The notes: generated from the sequence alone by a model not told the origin. DNA of 64,000 nucleotides from Paracoccaceae bacterium (GCA_002709405.1 PAQV01000045.1:1-64000); one strand, 5' to 3'; numbered from the stretch's first letter, positions 8,361 through 17,719 are shown. Program-made: numbers and translations.

Positions 8361-9461
8361 ATGTCCACGCCCCCGCCTGCCCCGTCCATTTCCGGCAGCC
8401 CCGTCCGGTTCGAGGGCCTGTCCAAGACCTATGGCCCCGTCACAGCCGTGAAGCCGATGGACCTGGAGGTCCGCGCGGGCGAGTTCCTGTCCTTCCTCGG
8501 GCCCTCGGGGTCGGGCAAGACGACGACGCTGATGATGCTGGCAGGGTTCGAAACGCCCTCGACCGGGCGGCTCATCGTGGGCGACACCGACATCACCTCG
8601 ATGCCGCCGGCCAAGCGCAACATCGGCATGGTGTTCCAGAACTACGCCCTGTTCCCGCACATGACGGTCGAGCAGAACGTGGCCTTCCCCCTGCGCATGC
8701 GGGGTGTGGGCCCAGCCGAGCAGACACGCATGGTGGCCGAGATGCTGGATACTGTGGGCCTGGCGGATTTCGCCGGCCGCTTCCCGGCGCAATTGTCGGG
8801 CGGCCAGCAGCAACGGGTGGCCCTGGCCCGGGCCATTGTCTTCAAGCCGCCGGTCCTGCTGATGGACGAACCGCTGTCGGCGCTGGACAAGTACCTGCGC
8901 TCGCGCCTGCAGATGGAAATCAAGCGCATCCAGCGCGACCTGGGCATCACCGTCGTCTACGTCACCCATGACCAGGACGAGGCGATGACCATGTCCGACC
9001 GGATTTGTGTGATGCGGGATGGGGGCATCGCCCAGATCGGGGCTCCGGAAACGCTGTACCGGGCCCCGGCCGATGAATTCGTGGCCGGTTTCCTGGGCGA
9101 ATCCAACATGTTCACCCGCCCGCTGAAACGCACGGAACCGGGGCGGATCGTGATCGACATGGCCCGCGACGATCTGGTCCTGCCGGTGCGGCAGACCCCG
9201 GCCGGGACCGCCGTGAAACTCGCCGTCCGGCCCGAGCACCTGCATTTCCACCCCGACGACAGCGGCATCGCCACCGTGCGCGACGTGACCTACGTGGGCG
9301 ATCACCGGCGGTACGAACTGGCCCTGGACGATGGCACGCTGCTGGTGGCCAAGCAGCAAGAGACCGACGGCATCACCCCGGTGCCCCCCGGAGCCCGGGT
9401 GGCCCTGGACTGGCCCGCCGGCCAGATGCGGGCCTTTGCGGACGGGGTCGCCCTGCAATGA
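8361..9461 (+). CDS. ABC transporter ATP-binding protein, PotA/spermidine-putrescine type
   Basis: A 366-residue importer ATPase. Walker A GPSGSGKTT is at about 47-55, Q-loop QNYALFPH, signature LSGGQQQR, Walker B VLLMDEPLSALDKYLR, H-loop VTHDQDEA, and a C-terminal TOBE-like region (VRPEHLHFH). The open frame begins at 8295, but the ATG at 8361 has AGGAGC upstream and begins MSTPPPAPS immediately before the ATPase fold. Its stop overlaps the next permease start (ATGA). The ATPase resembles PotA/PotG rather than sugar ATPases, and the two permeases are PotB/PotC-like, so the substrate is probably a polyamine-like or other charged nitrogen compound. Confidence 0.93.
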   Translation: MSTPPPAPSISGSPVRFEGLSKTYGPVTAVKPMDLEVRAGEFLSFLGPSGSGKTTTLMMLAGFETPSTGRLIVGDTDITSMPPAKRNIGMVFQNYALFPHMTVEQNVAFPLRMRGVGPAEQTRMVAEMLDTVGLADFAGRFPAQLSGGQQQRVALARAIVFKPPVLLMDEPLSALDKYLRSRLQMEIKRIQRDLGITVVYVTHDQDEAMTMSDRICVMRDGGIAQIGAPETLYRAPADEFVAGFLGESNMFTRPLKRTEPGRIVIDMARDDLVLPVRQTPAGTAVKLAVRPEHLHFHPDDSGIATVRDVTYVGDHRRYELALDDGTLLVAKQQETDGITPVPPGARVALDWPAGQMRAFADGVALQ

Positions 9462-10288
9462 AATCCCTGCGCAACCCTGGGATGCTGCTGATCCCGCTGA
9501 TGGCCTTTCTGCTGGTCTTCTACCTGTTGCCCGTCTTCCTGATGCTGCTGCGCAGCGCCGGTGAGGGCTGGAGCTTTGCGCCCTTCGTGGCCGCCTTTGA
9601 CAGCGTGGTGACGGTCAAGGTCTTCGTCTTCACCGTCAAGGTCGCGGTGGGCGTCACCCTCCTGACCCTGCTGCTGGCCTACCCGCTGGCCTATTTCATC
9701 GTGACGACCTCGGACCGGATGGCCGCCTTGCTGATGGCCATCGTGCTGGTGCCGTTCTGGACGTCGATCCTGATCCGGTCCTATGCGTGGATGGTGCTGC
9801 TGGGCCGCAAGGGCGTGATCAATGAACTGCTGACCTGGATCGGCGTGATCGAGACGCCGATCCGCATGCTGAACACCACCTTCGCCGTCTATATCGGCAT
9901 GATCCACGTGCTGCTGCCCTTCATGATCCTGCCGATCCTAAGCGCTCTGAAGGGGATCGACGGGCGGCTGGTGGCGGCGGCCGAGAACCTGGGCGCGGGA
10001 CCGGCAAGCGTCTTTCGCCATGTGATCCTGCCCCTGTCGATGCCGGGCGTGATCGCCGGATCGGTGCTGGTCTTCGTGCTGGCCCTTGGGTTCTACATCA
10101 CCCCGGCCCTGATCGGCGGACCGCAGGACATGATGATTTCCATGCTCATCGCCCAAAAGGTCGAGCTTTATGAATGGCCCGAGGCCTCGGCCATCGCCGC
10201 TGTCCTGCTGGTGCTGACCCTGGCCGCGCTGGCGCTGGTGGGCCGGCTGATTTCCATCGAGAAGGTGCTGGGGAGGGCCACGGGATGA
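9458..10288 (+). CDS. ABC transporter permease, PotB/PotH type
   Basis: A 276-residue inner-membrane protein with six hydrophobic segments (first around residues 7-28). The EAA loop is LVAAAENLGAGPASVFRHV followed by LPLSMPG, and YITPALIGGPQD near the C-terminus is characteristic of polyamine and opine-type importers. The start overlaps the ATPase stop (ATGA at 9458), and its own stop overlaps the start of the next permease, so all three are translationally coupled. Confidence 0.93.
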   Translation: MKSLRNPGMLLIPLMAFLLVFYLLPVFLMLLRSAGEGWSFAPFVAAFDSVVTVKVFVFTVKVAVGVTLLTLLLAYPLAYFIVTTSDRMAALLMAIVLVPFWTSILIRSYAWMVLLGRKGVINELLTWIGVIETPIRMLNTTFAVYIGMIHVLLPFMILPILSALKGIDGRLVAAAENLGAGPASVFRHVILPLSMPGVIAGSVLVFVLALGFYITPALIGGPQDMMISMLIAQKVELYEWPEASAIAAVLLVLTLAALALVGRLISIEKVLGRATG

Positions 10289-11130
10289 AGCGGTCTATCC
10301 GGGTCTCTGGCCCCATCACCCAAACCCTGCTGGGTTGCATGGCCTTTGCCGTCACCCTGTTCCTGATCGTGCCGGTGCTGATCATCGTGCCCACCTCCTT
10401 TTCGGCCGGCAGTTTCCTGGCCTTCCCGCCGCCGGGATTCAGCCTGCAATGGTATGAACGCCTGCTAGAGCGCGACGTCTGGGCCGAAAGCGCCTGGTTG
10501 TCGATCTGGATCGCCCTCCTGGTCACCCTGGCCTCGACCGTGCTGGGCACGTTGGGCGCCTTCGGGCTGGTGCGCGGGTCCTTCTGGGGCCAGCGGGTCG
10601 TCCTGGCCTTCATCCTGTCGCCCCTGATCATTCCCGGCGTGATCGTCGCCATCGCCATCTATTTCTTCTATGCGCAGATGCGGCTGGTCGGGTCTCCGAT
10701 CGCCATTGCCATCGCCCATACGACCATCGCCGTGCCCTTCGTGGTGATCAACGTGTCGGCCTCGTTGCAGGGCTTTGACCGGCGGCTGGAAATGGCCGCC
10801 CAGAACCTGGGTGCCAGCCATTGGGACACGTTCCGCCTGATCACCCTGCCGATCATCCGGCCGGGCATCTTCGCGGGCGCGCTCTTTGCCTTCATCTCGT
10901 CCTTTGACGAGCTGATCATTGCCCTGTTCATCGCCGGCCCGCGCCAGGTCACCCTGCCCCTGCGCATGTGGGAAAGCATGAAATCCTCGCTGGATCCGAC
11001 CCTTGCGGCGATCTCGGTTATCGCGGTCAGCATTTCGGTGGCCCTGTTCTTCACGTCGACCTGGCTGCAGGCACGGGCCAAACGCCGGACCGAAGCCCTG
11101 ACAGAGACCCTGGTCGGAGGAGACGCCTGA
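10285..11130 (+). CDS. ABC transporter permease, PotC/PotI type
   Basis: A 281-residue inner-membrane partner of the previous permease. The EAA loop is LEMAAQNLGASHWDTFRLI, followed by LPIIRPGIFAGALFAF and the SFDELIIALFI segment typical of PotC. The frame is open further upstream but the ATG at 10285 overlaps the preceding stop (ATGA) and starts MKRSIRVSGPITQ before the first membrane helix. Its own TGA overlaps the ATG of the first amidohydrolase (TGATG), tying transporter to enzyme. Confidence 0.93.
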   Translation: MKRSIRVSGPITQTLLGCMAFAVTLFLIVPVLIIVPTSFSAGSFLAFPPPGFSLQWYERLLERDVWAESAWLSIWIALLVTLASTVLGTLGAFGLVRGSFWGQRVVLAFILSPLIIPGVIVAIAIYFFYAQMRLVGSPIAIAIAHTTIAVPFVVINVSASLQGFDRRLEMAAQNLGASHWDTFRLITLPIIRPGIFAGALFAFISSFDELIIALFIAGPRQVTLPLRMWESMKSSLDPTLAAISVIAVSISVALFFTSTWLQARAKRRTEALTETLVGGDA

Positions 11131-12557
11131 TGCGCCGCCTGATCAGCTGCGGCTGGATCATCGCCTATCGCGACGGGGCGCACCGTCTGCTGCGCAACGG
11201 GAAGGTGGTGGTTGAAAACGACCGGGTGACCCATGTGACCGGCGGCACCGTCGAGGGCGATTTCGACCAGCGGCTGGACCTGCCTGACGCCCTGCTGACC
11301 CCCGGGCTGATCGACATGCACGCCCATATCACCAGCGCGCCCTTCGACCGGTCCTATGTCGAGGACGTGGGCAAGCCGGGGTTCTACTTTTCCGGCCTGC
11401 CAGAGCTTCTGCCGGCCATGGGCGCCGCGCTGGACGACGACGCCATTCGGGCGGCCACCGATTTCTCGGTCGCGGAGCTGACGCGCAACGGGACCACGAC
11501 GGTCTTCGATATTGGCGGGCCCGGCGATTACACGGCCCAGGCCATCGAGACGGCCGGGCTGCGGGCCTATATCGGCGAAGGCTACGGGTCGGCCAAGTGG
11601 CGCACGCGCGACGGCAAGCGGATGAGCTACGACTGGAAGCCCGATGGTGGCATGAACGGCCTCGAGGCCGCCCGGGATTTCGCCGAGCGCATCGACGGCC
11701 GGGCGAACGCCCGTCTGAAGGGGCTGATGAGCCCGATGCAGGTGGCCATGGTCACGCCCGAGCTGTTGGCCCGCACCAAGGCGGTGGCCGAAGACCTGGA
11801 CATCCCGGTCACGCTGCACACGGCCGAGGCGGTCTTTGAATTCAACGAGATGATCCAGCGCGAGGGCCTGTCGCCCATCGAATGGCTCGACGCCCAGGAT
11901 TTCCTGGGCGACCGGGTGATCCTGGGCCACACGATCTTTACCAGCGGCAATTCCTGGATCAATTACCCCGGCCGAGACCTTGATATCATTGCACAAAGCG
12001 GGGCCTCGGTGGGTCATTGCGCCTGGGTGTTCTCGCGCCGGGGGATCGTGATGGAAAGCTTTGCCGATTACCTCGATGCCGGGATCAACATGTGCCTGGG
12101 CTCGGATACGGCGCCGCAATCCATGCTGCTGGCCATGCGTGCCGGGTCGATCCTGAGCAAGGTGGCCACCCGCGACAGCCGCCGCGCCTCGGCCCGCGAG
12201 ATGTTCGACGCGGCCACGCTGGCCCCGGCCAAGGTGCTGGGCCGCGACGACCTGGGCCGGATCGCGCCGGGGGCCAAGGCCGACCTGGTGCTGTGGGATG
12301 GCATGGGCTTTTCGATGACGCCCCTGCGCGACCCGCTGCGCAACCTGGTGTTCTCGGCCCAGCCGGAAGATATCCGCCACGTCATGGTGGACGGCGACTG
12401 GCTGATGACCGACCGTAACCTTCTGAAGATCAACGAAGAACACGTCACCCGGGGCCTGCAAGAGGCCGCCGAACGGGTGTGGCGCAACATGGGACCGGGC
12501 GACTGGGCGGGGCGTGGGATCGACCAGCTTTCGCCGCCCGAACTGGAGGACTTCTGA
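11130..12557 (+). CDS. Amidohydrolase, SsnA/AtzB-like cyclic deaminase family (paralogue 1)
   Basis: A 475-residue metal-dependent hydrolase with the composite-domain plus TIM-barrel build. The metal ligands are visible: HAH at 64-66 in DMHAHITS, His230 in TLHTAEA, His267 in ILGHTIF and Asp326 in LGSDTAPQ. The C-terminal part of the composite domain (LGRIAPGAKADLVLWD) is intact. The start overlaps the permease stop and has GGAGGAG upstream. By family it hydrolyses C-N bonds or deaminates a ring compound in the cytoplasm. It is paralogous to the product of 13260-14717; both keep complete metal sites, so they may act in sequence or on related substrates. Substrate unknown. Confidence 0.9.
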   Translation: MRRLISCGWIIAYRDGAHRLLRNGKVVVENDRVTHVTGGTVEGDFDQRLDLPDALLTPGLIDMHAHITSAPFDRSYVEDVGKPGFYFSGLPELLPAMGAALDDDAIRAATDFSVAELTRNGTTTVFDIGGPGDYTAQAIETAGLRAYIGEGYGSAKWRTRDGKRMSYDWKPDGGMNGLEAARDFAERIDGRANARLKGLMSPMQVAMVTPELLARTKAVAEDLDIPVTLHTAEAVFEFNEMIQREGLSPIEWLDAQDFLGDRVILGHTIFTSGNSWINYPGRDLDIIAQSGASVGHCAWVFSRRGIVMESFADYLDAGINMCLGSDTAPQSMLLAMRAGSILSKVATRDSRRASAREMFDAATLAPAKVLGRDDLGRIAPGAKADLVLWDGMGFSMTPLRDPLRNLVFSAQPEDIRHVMVDGDWLMTDRNLLKINEEHVTRGLQEAAERVWRNMGPGDWAGRGIDQLSPPELEDF

Positions 12558-13258
12558 TGTCGGACCTGCTTTTGCCGGAACTTGACGCGAAACATATCGG
12601 CAACCAGGTCGACATGGCCTACGAGCGGATCGAGGACATGATCGTCATGCTCGAAATGGCCCCCGGGGCGCGGGTGGTGGAAAGTGCTCTGGTCAAGACG
12701 CTGGACATCGGGCGCACGCCGATCCGCGAGGCCCTGTTGCGGCTGGCGGCCGACGGGCTGCTGGTGGCCACCCCGCGCAAGGGCATGACTGTCAGAGGCC
12801 TGAGTTTTTCCTTGCAGATGAAGGTGTTCGAAACCCGGCGGGCGCTGGAAATGGTGCTGATCCCGGCCGCCACCCGCCGCCGCACCCGCGACGAGGCCGA
12901 GGTGCTGGCCCGCGTCGTACAGCGCTTCCGCGACCTGTCGGGGGGCGACGACAACCGCGAACTTCTACGGCTGGACCGGCATTTCATCCGCCTGCTGATC
13001 GCCTTTTCGGGCAATCCCTTCCTGGGCCAGATCCTGCCGCTCTATTCGCTGTCGCGGCGGTTCTGGTGGGCCCATCACGAGTTGTACCTGACCCAGTACC
13101 GTGACGAGACCCTGACCGATTTCCACATTGAAATCGGTGACGCCGTGGTGGCCGGAGACGAGGCCGCCGCACTGGCCCGGGCCGAGGCCTTCCTGGCCTA
13201 TGTCGAAGATTACACCGTCTACCTCGGCCGAGAACTGGCCGGGCGCGAAAGGACCTGA
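12557..13258 (+). CDS. GntR-family (FCD-type) transcriptional regulator
   Basis: A 233-residue regulator. Winged-helix motif: ESALVKTLDIGRTPIREALL followed by LAADGLLVATPRKGMTV (about residues 42-80); the rest is an all-helical FCD ligand domain with His side chains (RHFIRLL, HHELYL, DFHIEI) positioned as metal or ligand binders in that family. It starts on TGATG with the upstream amidohydrolase and lies inside the catabolic operon, so it is likely its own local regulator; the repeated AATATACRAT element before both transcription units of the module (8260, 16295) is the candidate target. Confidence 0.92.
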   Translation: MSDLLLPELDAKHIGNQVDMAYERIEDMIVMLEMAPGARVVESALVKTLDIGRTPIREALLRLAADGLLVATPRKGMTVRGLSFSLQMKVFETRRALEMVLIPAATRRRTRDEAEVLARVVQRFRDLSGGDDNRELLRLDRHFIRLLIAFSGNPFLGQILPLYSLSRRFWWAHHELYLTQYRDETLTDFHIEIGDAVVAGDEAAALARAEAFLAYVEDYTVYLGRELAGRERT

Positions 13259-13259
13259 C

Positions 13260-14717
13260 ATGACCGAAACGACCCCCACCGCGGCGGAGAAGGCGACCCT
13301 GATCCGCGGCGTCGACTGGCTGTTGGCCTATGACCCCGACACCGGCACGCACAAGGTGCAGCGGGGCGTCGACATGGCCTTTCGCGGGGACCGGTTCGTC
13401 GATCCCGCCAGCCTGGCCCCGTCGGACATCGGCGAGACCATCGACGGGGCGGGCAAGATGATCCTGCCCGGGTTCATCGACATCCACGCCCATCCGGGGT
13501 TCGAAACCATGCTGAAGGGGCTGACCGAAGAGGTCGGCTCGGTCAAGCTGCAGATGTCGTCGCTTTATGAATACCTGTTCCTGTTCGACACCACCCACGC
13601 GGGCATGGTTGCGGCCACCCAGGTTGCCCTGTCGGAACTGATGCAATCGGGCGTGACCACGATTTGCGACATCTCCACCCCGCACGAGGGCTGGATCGAC
13701 ACGCTGGGCGCGTCGGGCATGCGGGCCATCGCTGCGCCGATGTTCCGCGAGGCGCGCTGGTACACCGACAACGGTCACGAGGTGCTCTACGACTGGGACG
13801 AGAAGGCCGGCGAAGCCCGAATGACCGCCGCCCTGGCCGAGGTCGATGCGGCCATGGCCCATCCCTCGGGCCGGCTGACGGGCATGATCTGCCCGGCGCA
13901 GATCGACACCTGCAGCCAGGCGATGTTCGAAGCCTCGCGCGATGCGGCGCGGGTGCGGGGCCTGAAGATCCAGACCCACGCGGCGCAAAGCGTGGTCGAG
14001 TTCCAGGAGATCATGCGCCGCCATGGCGAAACGCCCATCGGCTGGCTGAACAAGATGGACATGCTGGGAGAGGACATGATCGTCGGCCACGGCATCTTCT
14101 TGGATCACAACGACTGGCTGGGCTGGCCCAACCGCGACGACATCGGCCTGCTGGCCGACAGCGGCACGACGGTGGCGCATTGCCCGACGGTTTTCGTCCG
14201 CCGGGGCATCGCGCTGCAGGACGTGGGGTCCTACGTGCGCGCGGGCGTCAACGTGGGCCTGGGCACTGACACCTACCCCCACAACTTCATCGAGGAAATG
14301 CGCAACGGGATCTATGCCGCCCGGGTCTCGGCCCACGACGTGCGCGCCTCGAACGTGGAAATCATGGTGCATGCCGCGACCATCGGGGGCGCCACCGCCC
14401 TGGGCCGCGACGACATCGGCCGGATCGCCCCCGGGGCCAAGGCCGATTTCTTCACCGTCGATCTGACCGATCCGTCCATGCGCCCGGTCTTCGACCCGCT
14501 GCGCAGCCTGATCTACTCGGCCGGAGACCGGCCCGTCCGCGATGTCTACGTCGATGGCATCCGCGTCGTGCGGGACGGCACCGCCCTGGCCTTCGACATG
14601 GACGATGCGATGACCCGGCTGGAGGCCGCGCAGAAAGCCTCGGTCGCCGAGGTGCATCGCTATGACTGGGGCGGCCGTTCGGCCGAAGAGCTCATGCCCC
14701 CGGCGTTTCAATCCTGA
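13260..14717 (+). CDS. Amidohydrolase, SsnA/AtzB-like cyclic deaminase family (paralogue 2)
   Basis: A 485-residue metal-dependent hydrolase. Metal ligands: HAH at 76-78 in DIHAHPGF, His240 in QTHAAQS, His277 in VGHGIFLDH and Asp337 in LGTDTYPH. The C-terminal IGRIAPGAKADFFTVD repeats the sequence of paralogue 1. The start at 13260 is 1 bp after the GntR stop with AAAGGAC upstream; the open frame before it is out of context. Differences from paralogue 1 include a 13-residue longer N-terminus and PTVFVRRG in place of AWVFSRRG near the barrel mouth, suggesting a different substrate. Its stop overlaps the ThDP enzyme start. Confidence 0.9.
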   Translation: MTETTPTAAEKATLIRGVDWLLAYDPDTGTHKVQRGVDMAFRGDRFVDPASLAPSDIGETIDGAGKMILPGFIDIHAHPGFETMLKGLTEEVGSVKLQMSSLYEYLFLFDTTHAGMVAATQVALSELMQSGVTTICDISTPHEGWIDTLGASGMRAIAAPMFREARWYTDNGHEVLYDWDEKAGEARMTAALAEVDAAMAHPSGRLTGMICPAQIDTCSQAMFEASRDAARVRGLKIQTHAAQSVVEFQEIMRRHGETPIGWLNKMDMLGEDMIVGHGIFLDHNDWLGWPNRDDIGLLADSGTTVAHCPTVFVRRGIALQDVGSYVRAGVNVGLGTDTYPHNFIEEMRNGIYAARVSAHDVRASNVEIMVHAATIGGATALGRDDIGRIAPGAKADFFTVDLTDPSMRPVFDPLRSLIYSAGDRPVRDVYVDGIRVVRDGTALAFDMDDAMTRLEAAQKASVAEVHRYDWGGRSAEELMPPAFQS

Positions 14718-16267
14718 TGGGGACCAAGATGAACGGAGCCGACCGTCTGTGTGACGCGCTGCTGGCCAACGGGGTCGATGTCTGTTTCGCCAACCCCGGC
14801 ACCTCGGAAATGCACTTCGTGGCGGCGCTGGATGCCAAGCCTCAGATGCGCTGCATCCTGGGCCTGTTCGAAGGCGTGGTGACCGGGGCGGCGGATGGCT
14901 ATGCACGGATGGCCGACAAGCCGGCCGCGACCCTGCTGCACATGGGCCCGGGCCTGGGCAACGGGTTGGCCAACCTGCACAACGCCCGCCGGGCGCAGAC
15001 GCCGATGGTCAATATCGTCGGCAACCACGCCACTTATCACCGCGACCTCGAGGCGCCCTTGTCCTCGGACGTGGAGACCCTGGCCGGGCCGATGTCGGCC
15101 TGGGTGAAAAGCTGTGATGCCGCCAGTGTCATTGCCTGCGACCTCAACGCCGCCTGGTCGGCCGCGATCGCAGCCCCCGGCGTGGCAACCCTGATCCTGC
15201 CCGCCGACACCGCCTGGTCCGAGGCCCCCGATACGCCCGTCACCCCGGCCAACCGCCCGGCCCCCGCAGCCTTCGACGCCACGGCAGCGGCCCGGGTGAA
15301 ACAGGCCCTGGACGACGGCAAGCGCGTGGCCCTGTTGCTGGACGGCCCCGCCCTGCGGGCCGAGCCGCTGGAGATGGCCGGCCGGATCAAGGCCGCGACC
15401 GGACTGCGCTTGCTGGCCCCGACGTCCGTGTCGCGTATCGCCCGCGGCGCGGGCCGTGTCCCGGTCGAACGGGTGCCCTACCGGATCGAATCCGCGACCA
15501 CCTTCATGGCCGATATCGACGTGCTGGTCCTGGTCGGATCCATCGCCCCGGTGGCCTTTTTCGCCTATCCCGGCCAGCCCAGCCTGCCCACGCACCCCGA
15601 TTGCGAGATCATCGACATGGCACCTCCGGGCGCCGATGCGGTGGGAGCCCTGGCCGCCCTGGACACCACGCTGGACGCTAGGACGGCGACGGCGGACACC
15701 GCCCTGCCCGACCGCCCGGCCGACGGTCCCCTGACCGGCGGAGCCGTGACCGCCCTGGTCGCCCGCCACCTGCCCGACAATGCCATCGTGGTCGACGAAT
15801 CCATCACCACCGGCTGGCAGTTCATGGACCAGGCCAAAGGCGCCCCCGCCCACGACATGCTGGACCTGACCGGCGGGGCCATCGGCATCGGCCTGCCCCT
15901 GTCGGTGGGCGCGGCCGTGGCCTGCCCCGACCGCAAGGTGATCTGCCTGCAGGCCGACGGCAGCGGCATGTACACCGTGCAGGCCCTGTGGACCCAGGCC
16001 CGCGAAAAGCTCGACATCATCACCATCGTCTTCGCCAACCGCAGCTACGCCACCCTGACCGGAGAGATGACCCGCATGGGCGTGCCCGATCCCGGCCACA
16101 ACGCACAGCGCATGATGACGCTGGACGATCCCTCGATCGACTGGGTCTCGATGGCCTGGGCGCACGGGGTCGAGGCGGTCTCGGCCGACACGGTCCAGGC
16201 CTTCGAAGAGGCGCTTACCGACGCGCTGGCCCACCCCGGCCCCTGTCTGATCGAAGCCCGGATCTGA
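14717..16267 (+). CDS. Thiamine-diphosphate-dependent enzyme, acetolactate synthase large subunit/benzoylformate decarboxylase-like
   Basis: A 516-residue ThDP enzyme. The catalytic glutamate that activates thiamine is Glu31 in NPGTSEMHF; the diphosphate-binding motif is ADGSGMYTVQAL with the partner VFANRSYATL. Length and the AHGVEAV C-terminal segment fit the IlvB-like and MdlC-like branch. The first ATG overlaps the stop of the amidohydrolase gene (TGATG); a second ATG four codons later (MNGADR) has GGGGACC upstream and matches the usual start of relatives. In this operon it would decarboxylate or ligate a 2-oxo acid released after ring opening; that step is inference. True acetolactate synthase is less likely, as no small subunit is present. 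Confidence 0.9.
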   Translation: MGTKMNGADRLCDALLANGVDVCFANPGTSEMHFVAALDAKPQMRCILGLFEGVVTGAADGYARMADKPAATLLHMGPGLGNGLANLHNARRAQTPMVNIVGNHATYHRDLEAPLSSDVETLAGPMSAWVKSCDAASVIACDLNAAWSAAIAAPGVATLILPADTAWSEAPDTPVTPANRPAPAAFDATAAARVKQALDDGKRVALLLDGPALRAEPLEMAGRIKAATGLRLLAPTSVSRIARGAGRVPVERVPYRIESATTFMADIDVLVLVGSIAPVAFFAYPGQPSLPTHPDCEIIDMAPPGADAVGALAALDTTLDARTATADTALPDRPADGPLTGGAVTALVARHLPDNAIVVDESITTGWQFMDQAKGAPAHDMLDLTGGAIGIGLPLSVGAAVACPDRKVICLQADGSGMYTVQALWTQAREKLDIITIVFANRSYATLTGEMTRMGVPDPGHNAQRMMTLDDPSIDWVSMAWAHGVEAVSADTVQAFEEALTDALAHPGPCLIEARI

Positions 16268-16462
16268 GCGTTCATCCCCGGAGGGTGATCAAATAATATA
16301 CGATTTGCTCTTTTTGACCTACGTAAAGGCCATTATGAGATATTACACTTGCTAAGGATCGGGACGGGCGCCTAGCCTTGGACCAAGCCCGGGCCTGACC
16401 TGAATCAAGGTGCCGCCCCGCCCGGACCACCGCTCTTCCACGATCCAACAGGAGACGAAATC
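16268..16462 (+). promoter_or_regulatory. Promoter and candidate GntR site before the Tat-exported binding protein
   Basis: A 195-bp gap with an AT-rich core. AATATACGAT at 16295-16304 repeats the element at 8260. TTGACC (16314-16319) is a fair -35 with a GATATT -10 candidate at 16339-16344, spaced 19 bp. ACTTGC follows at 16347-16352, also found after the first element (ATACTTGC, 8291-8298). Confidence 0.5.
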
Positions 16463-17623
16463 ATGAGTGATCGGGACAAGGAACTGATCCGCCGCCTGCG
16501 CAGCACCGTGCAGGTTCCGCCGACCGCCCGCCGCGACTTTCTGAAGATGTTCGGCGGCGCGGCCGCGCTGGCCATGGCCGGCCCCGCGCTGACCGGCCCG
16601 GCCTTTGCCGACGAAGCCGCGATGCCCGCCTTTGACACCATCCCCGACGCCTGGAAGGGCGAAGGCGAGGTTGTCGTCGTGACCTGGGGCGGCATCGGCA
16701 CCGACATGCAGCGCAAGGCCTGGTTCGAACCCTTCGAAGAGCTGTGCGGCATCAAGGTGGTCGAAGCCATCGGCCCCGATCCGGCCAAGCTGAAGGCCAT
16801 GGTCGACACCAACACCGTGTCCTGGGACGTCACCCAGATCGGCCGGGGCACCATGATCGAGCTGATGCGCCAGGGCGACTACCTGGAGGCCATTGACTAC
16901 GACCTGGTCGAGGACGGCGTGACGGACGACTTCCGCAGCGAATACGGGCTGGACATCGTGGCCTTTGCCCAGATGCTGGCCTACCGGACGGATGTCTGGG
17001 ACAGCGCGCCCACCGGCTGGGTCGATTTCTTCGACACCGCCAAGTTCCCCGGTGGCCGGTCCCTGCCCATCGCGACCAAGGGCAACATCCCCGAACTGGT
17101 CGGCGCCCTGATCGCCGACGGCGTGGCGCCGGGCGACACCTACCCGATCGACATCGACCGGGCGATTGCCAAGCTGACCGAGATCAAGCCCGAGATCGTG
17201 AAATGGTGGGAAGCCGGCGCCCAGCACATGCAACTGTTGCTGGACAACGAAGCGCCCTTCGTGACCGCCTGGAACGGCCGGATCAAGGCGGCCAAGGACG
17301 AAGGCCACCCGGTTGAACTGATCTGGGACGGGGGCATGGTGCTGAACAATGCCTGGCTGATCCCCAAAGGCGCGCCGAACCTGTCGAATGCGCAGAAGTT
17401 CACGGCGTTCTCCAGCTCGGCCATTGCCCAGGCGCGCTATTCGGCGCTGCTGCCCTACGGCTTCACCAATGTCGACAGCGCCAAGTACCTGCCGGACGAC
17501 ATCCTGGTGCACCTGCCCACGGCGCCCGAGAATTACGCCAAGATGGTGCCCTACCAGTACCAGTGGTGGGCGGACAACCGTCCGGAAGTCATCGAGAAAT
17601 TCAACGAGATGATGCTCTCGTAA
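16463..17623 (+). CDS. Extracellular solute-binding protein, PotD/spermidine-putrescine type, Tat-exported
   Basis: A 386-residue periplasmic ligand-binding protein. The N-terminus has a twin-arginine motif ARRDFLKMFG at 22-31, a hydrophobic core and a cleavage site near PAFA-DEA (residue 49). The mature part starts with VVVVTWGGIGTDMQRKAWF, typical of PotD-like proteins, with VSWDVTQIGRG and AWNGRIKAA. AGGAGA precedes the ATG. It should deliver ligand to the PotABC-like system at 8361-11130, although it is transcribed from its own promoter and followed by its own terminator. Tat export implies folding, and perhaps ligand contact, in the cytoplasm before export. Confidence 0.93.
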   Translation: MSDRDKELIRRLRSTVQVPPTARRDFLKMFGGAAALAMAGPALTGPAFADEAAMPAFDTIPDAWKGEGEVVVVTWGGIGTDMQRKAWFEPFEELCGIKVVEAIGPDPAKLKAMVDTNTVSWDVTQIGRGTMIELMRQGDYLEAIDYDLVEDGVTDDFRSEYGLDIVAFAQMLAYRTDVWDSAPTGWVDFFDTAKFPGGRSLPIATKGNIPELVGALIADGVAPGDTYPIDIDRAIAKLTEIKPEIVKWWEAGAQHMQLLLDNEAPFVTAWNGRIKAAKDEGHPVELIWDGGMVLNNAWLIPKGAPNLSNAQKFTAFSSSAIAQARYSALLPYGFTNVDSAKYLPDDILVHLPTAPENYAKMVPYQYQWWADNRPEVIEKFNEMMLS

Positions 17624-17654
17624 CCTATCCCCGTCGGGTTTCACCCCGATACTT

Positions 17655-17692
17655 CCCCGGCAGGTCTGAAGGGTCCCTGCCGGGGCTTTTTT
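17655..17692 (+). terminator. Rho-independent terminator after the binding protein gene
   Basis: A perfect 10-bp stem, CCCCGGCAGG (17655-17664) with CCTGCCGGGG (17676-17685), an 11-base loop, then C and six T at 17687-17692. It lies 32 bp after the stop and only 28 bp before the next gene. Confidence 0.93.
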
Positions 17693-17719
17693 GTTTCTCA
17701 CCCCGGAAAGTCGAAGCAG

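Noticed and set aside
10668-12461. A 597-codon minus-strand frame opposite the first amidohydrolase
   Set aside because: The plus strand encodes a permease and an amidohydrolase with full metal sites; the antisense frame has no motif.
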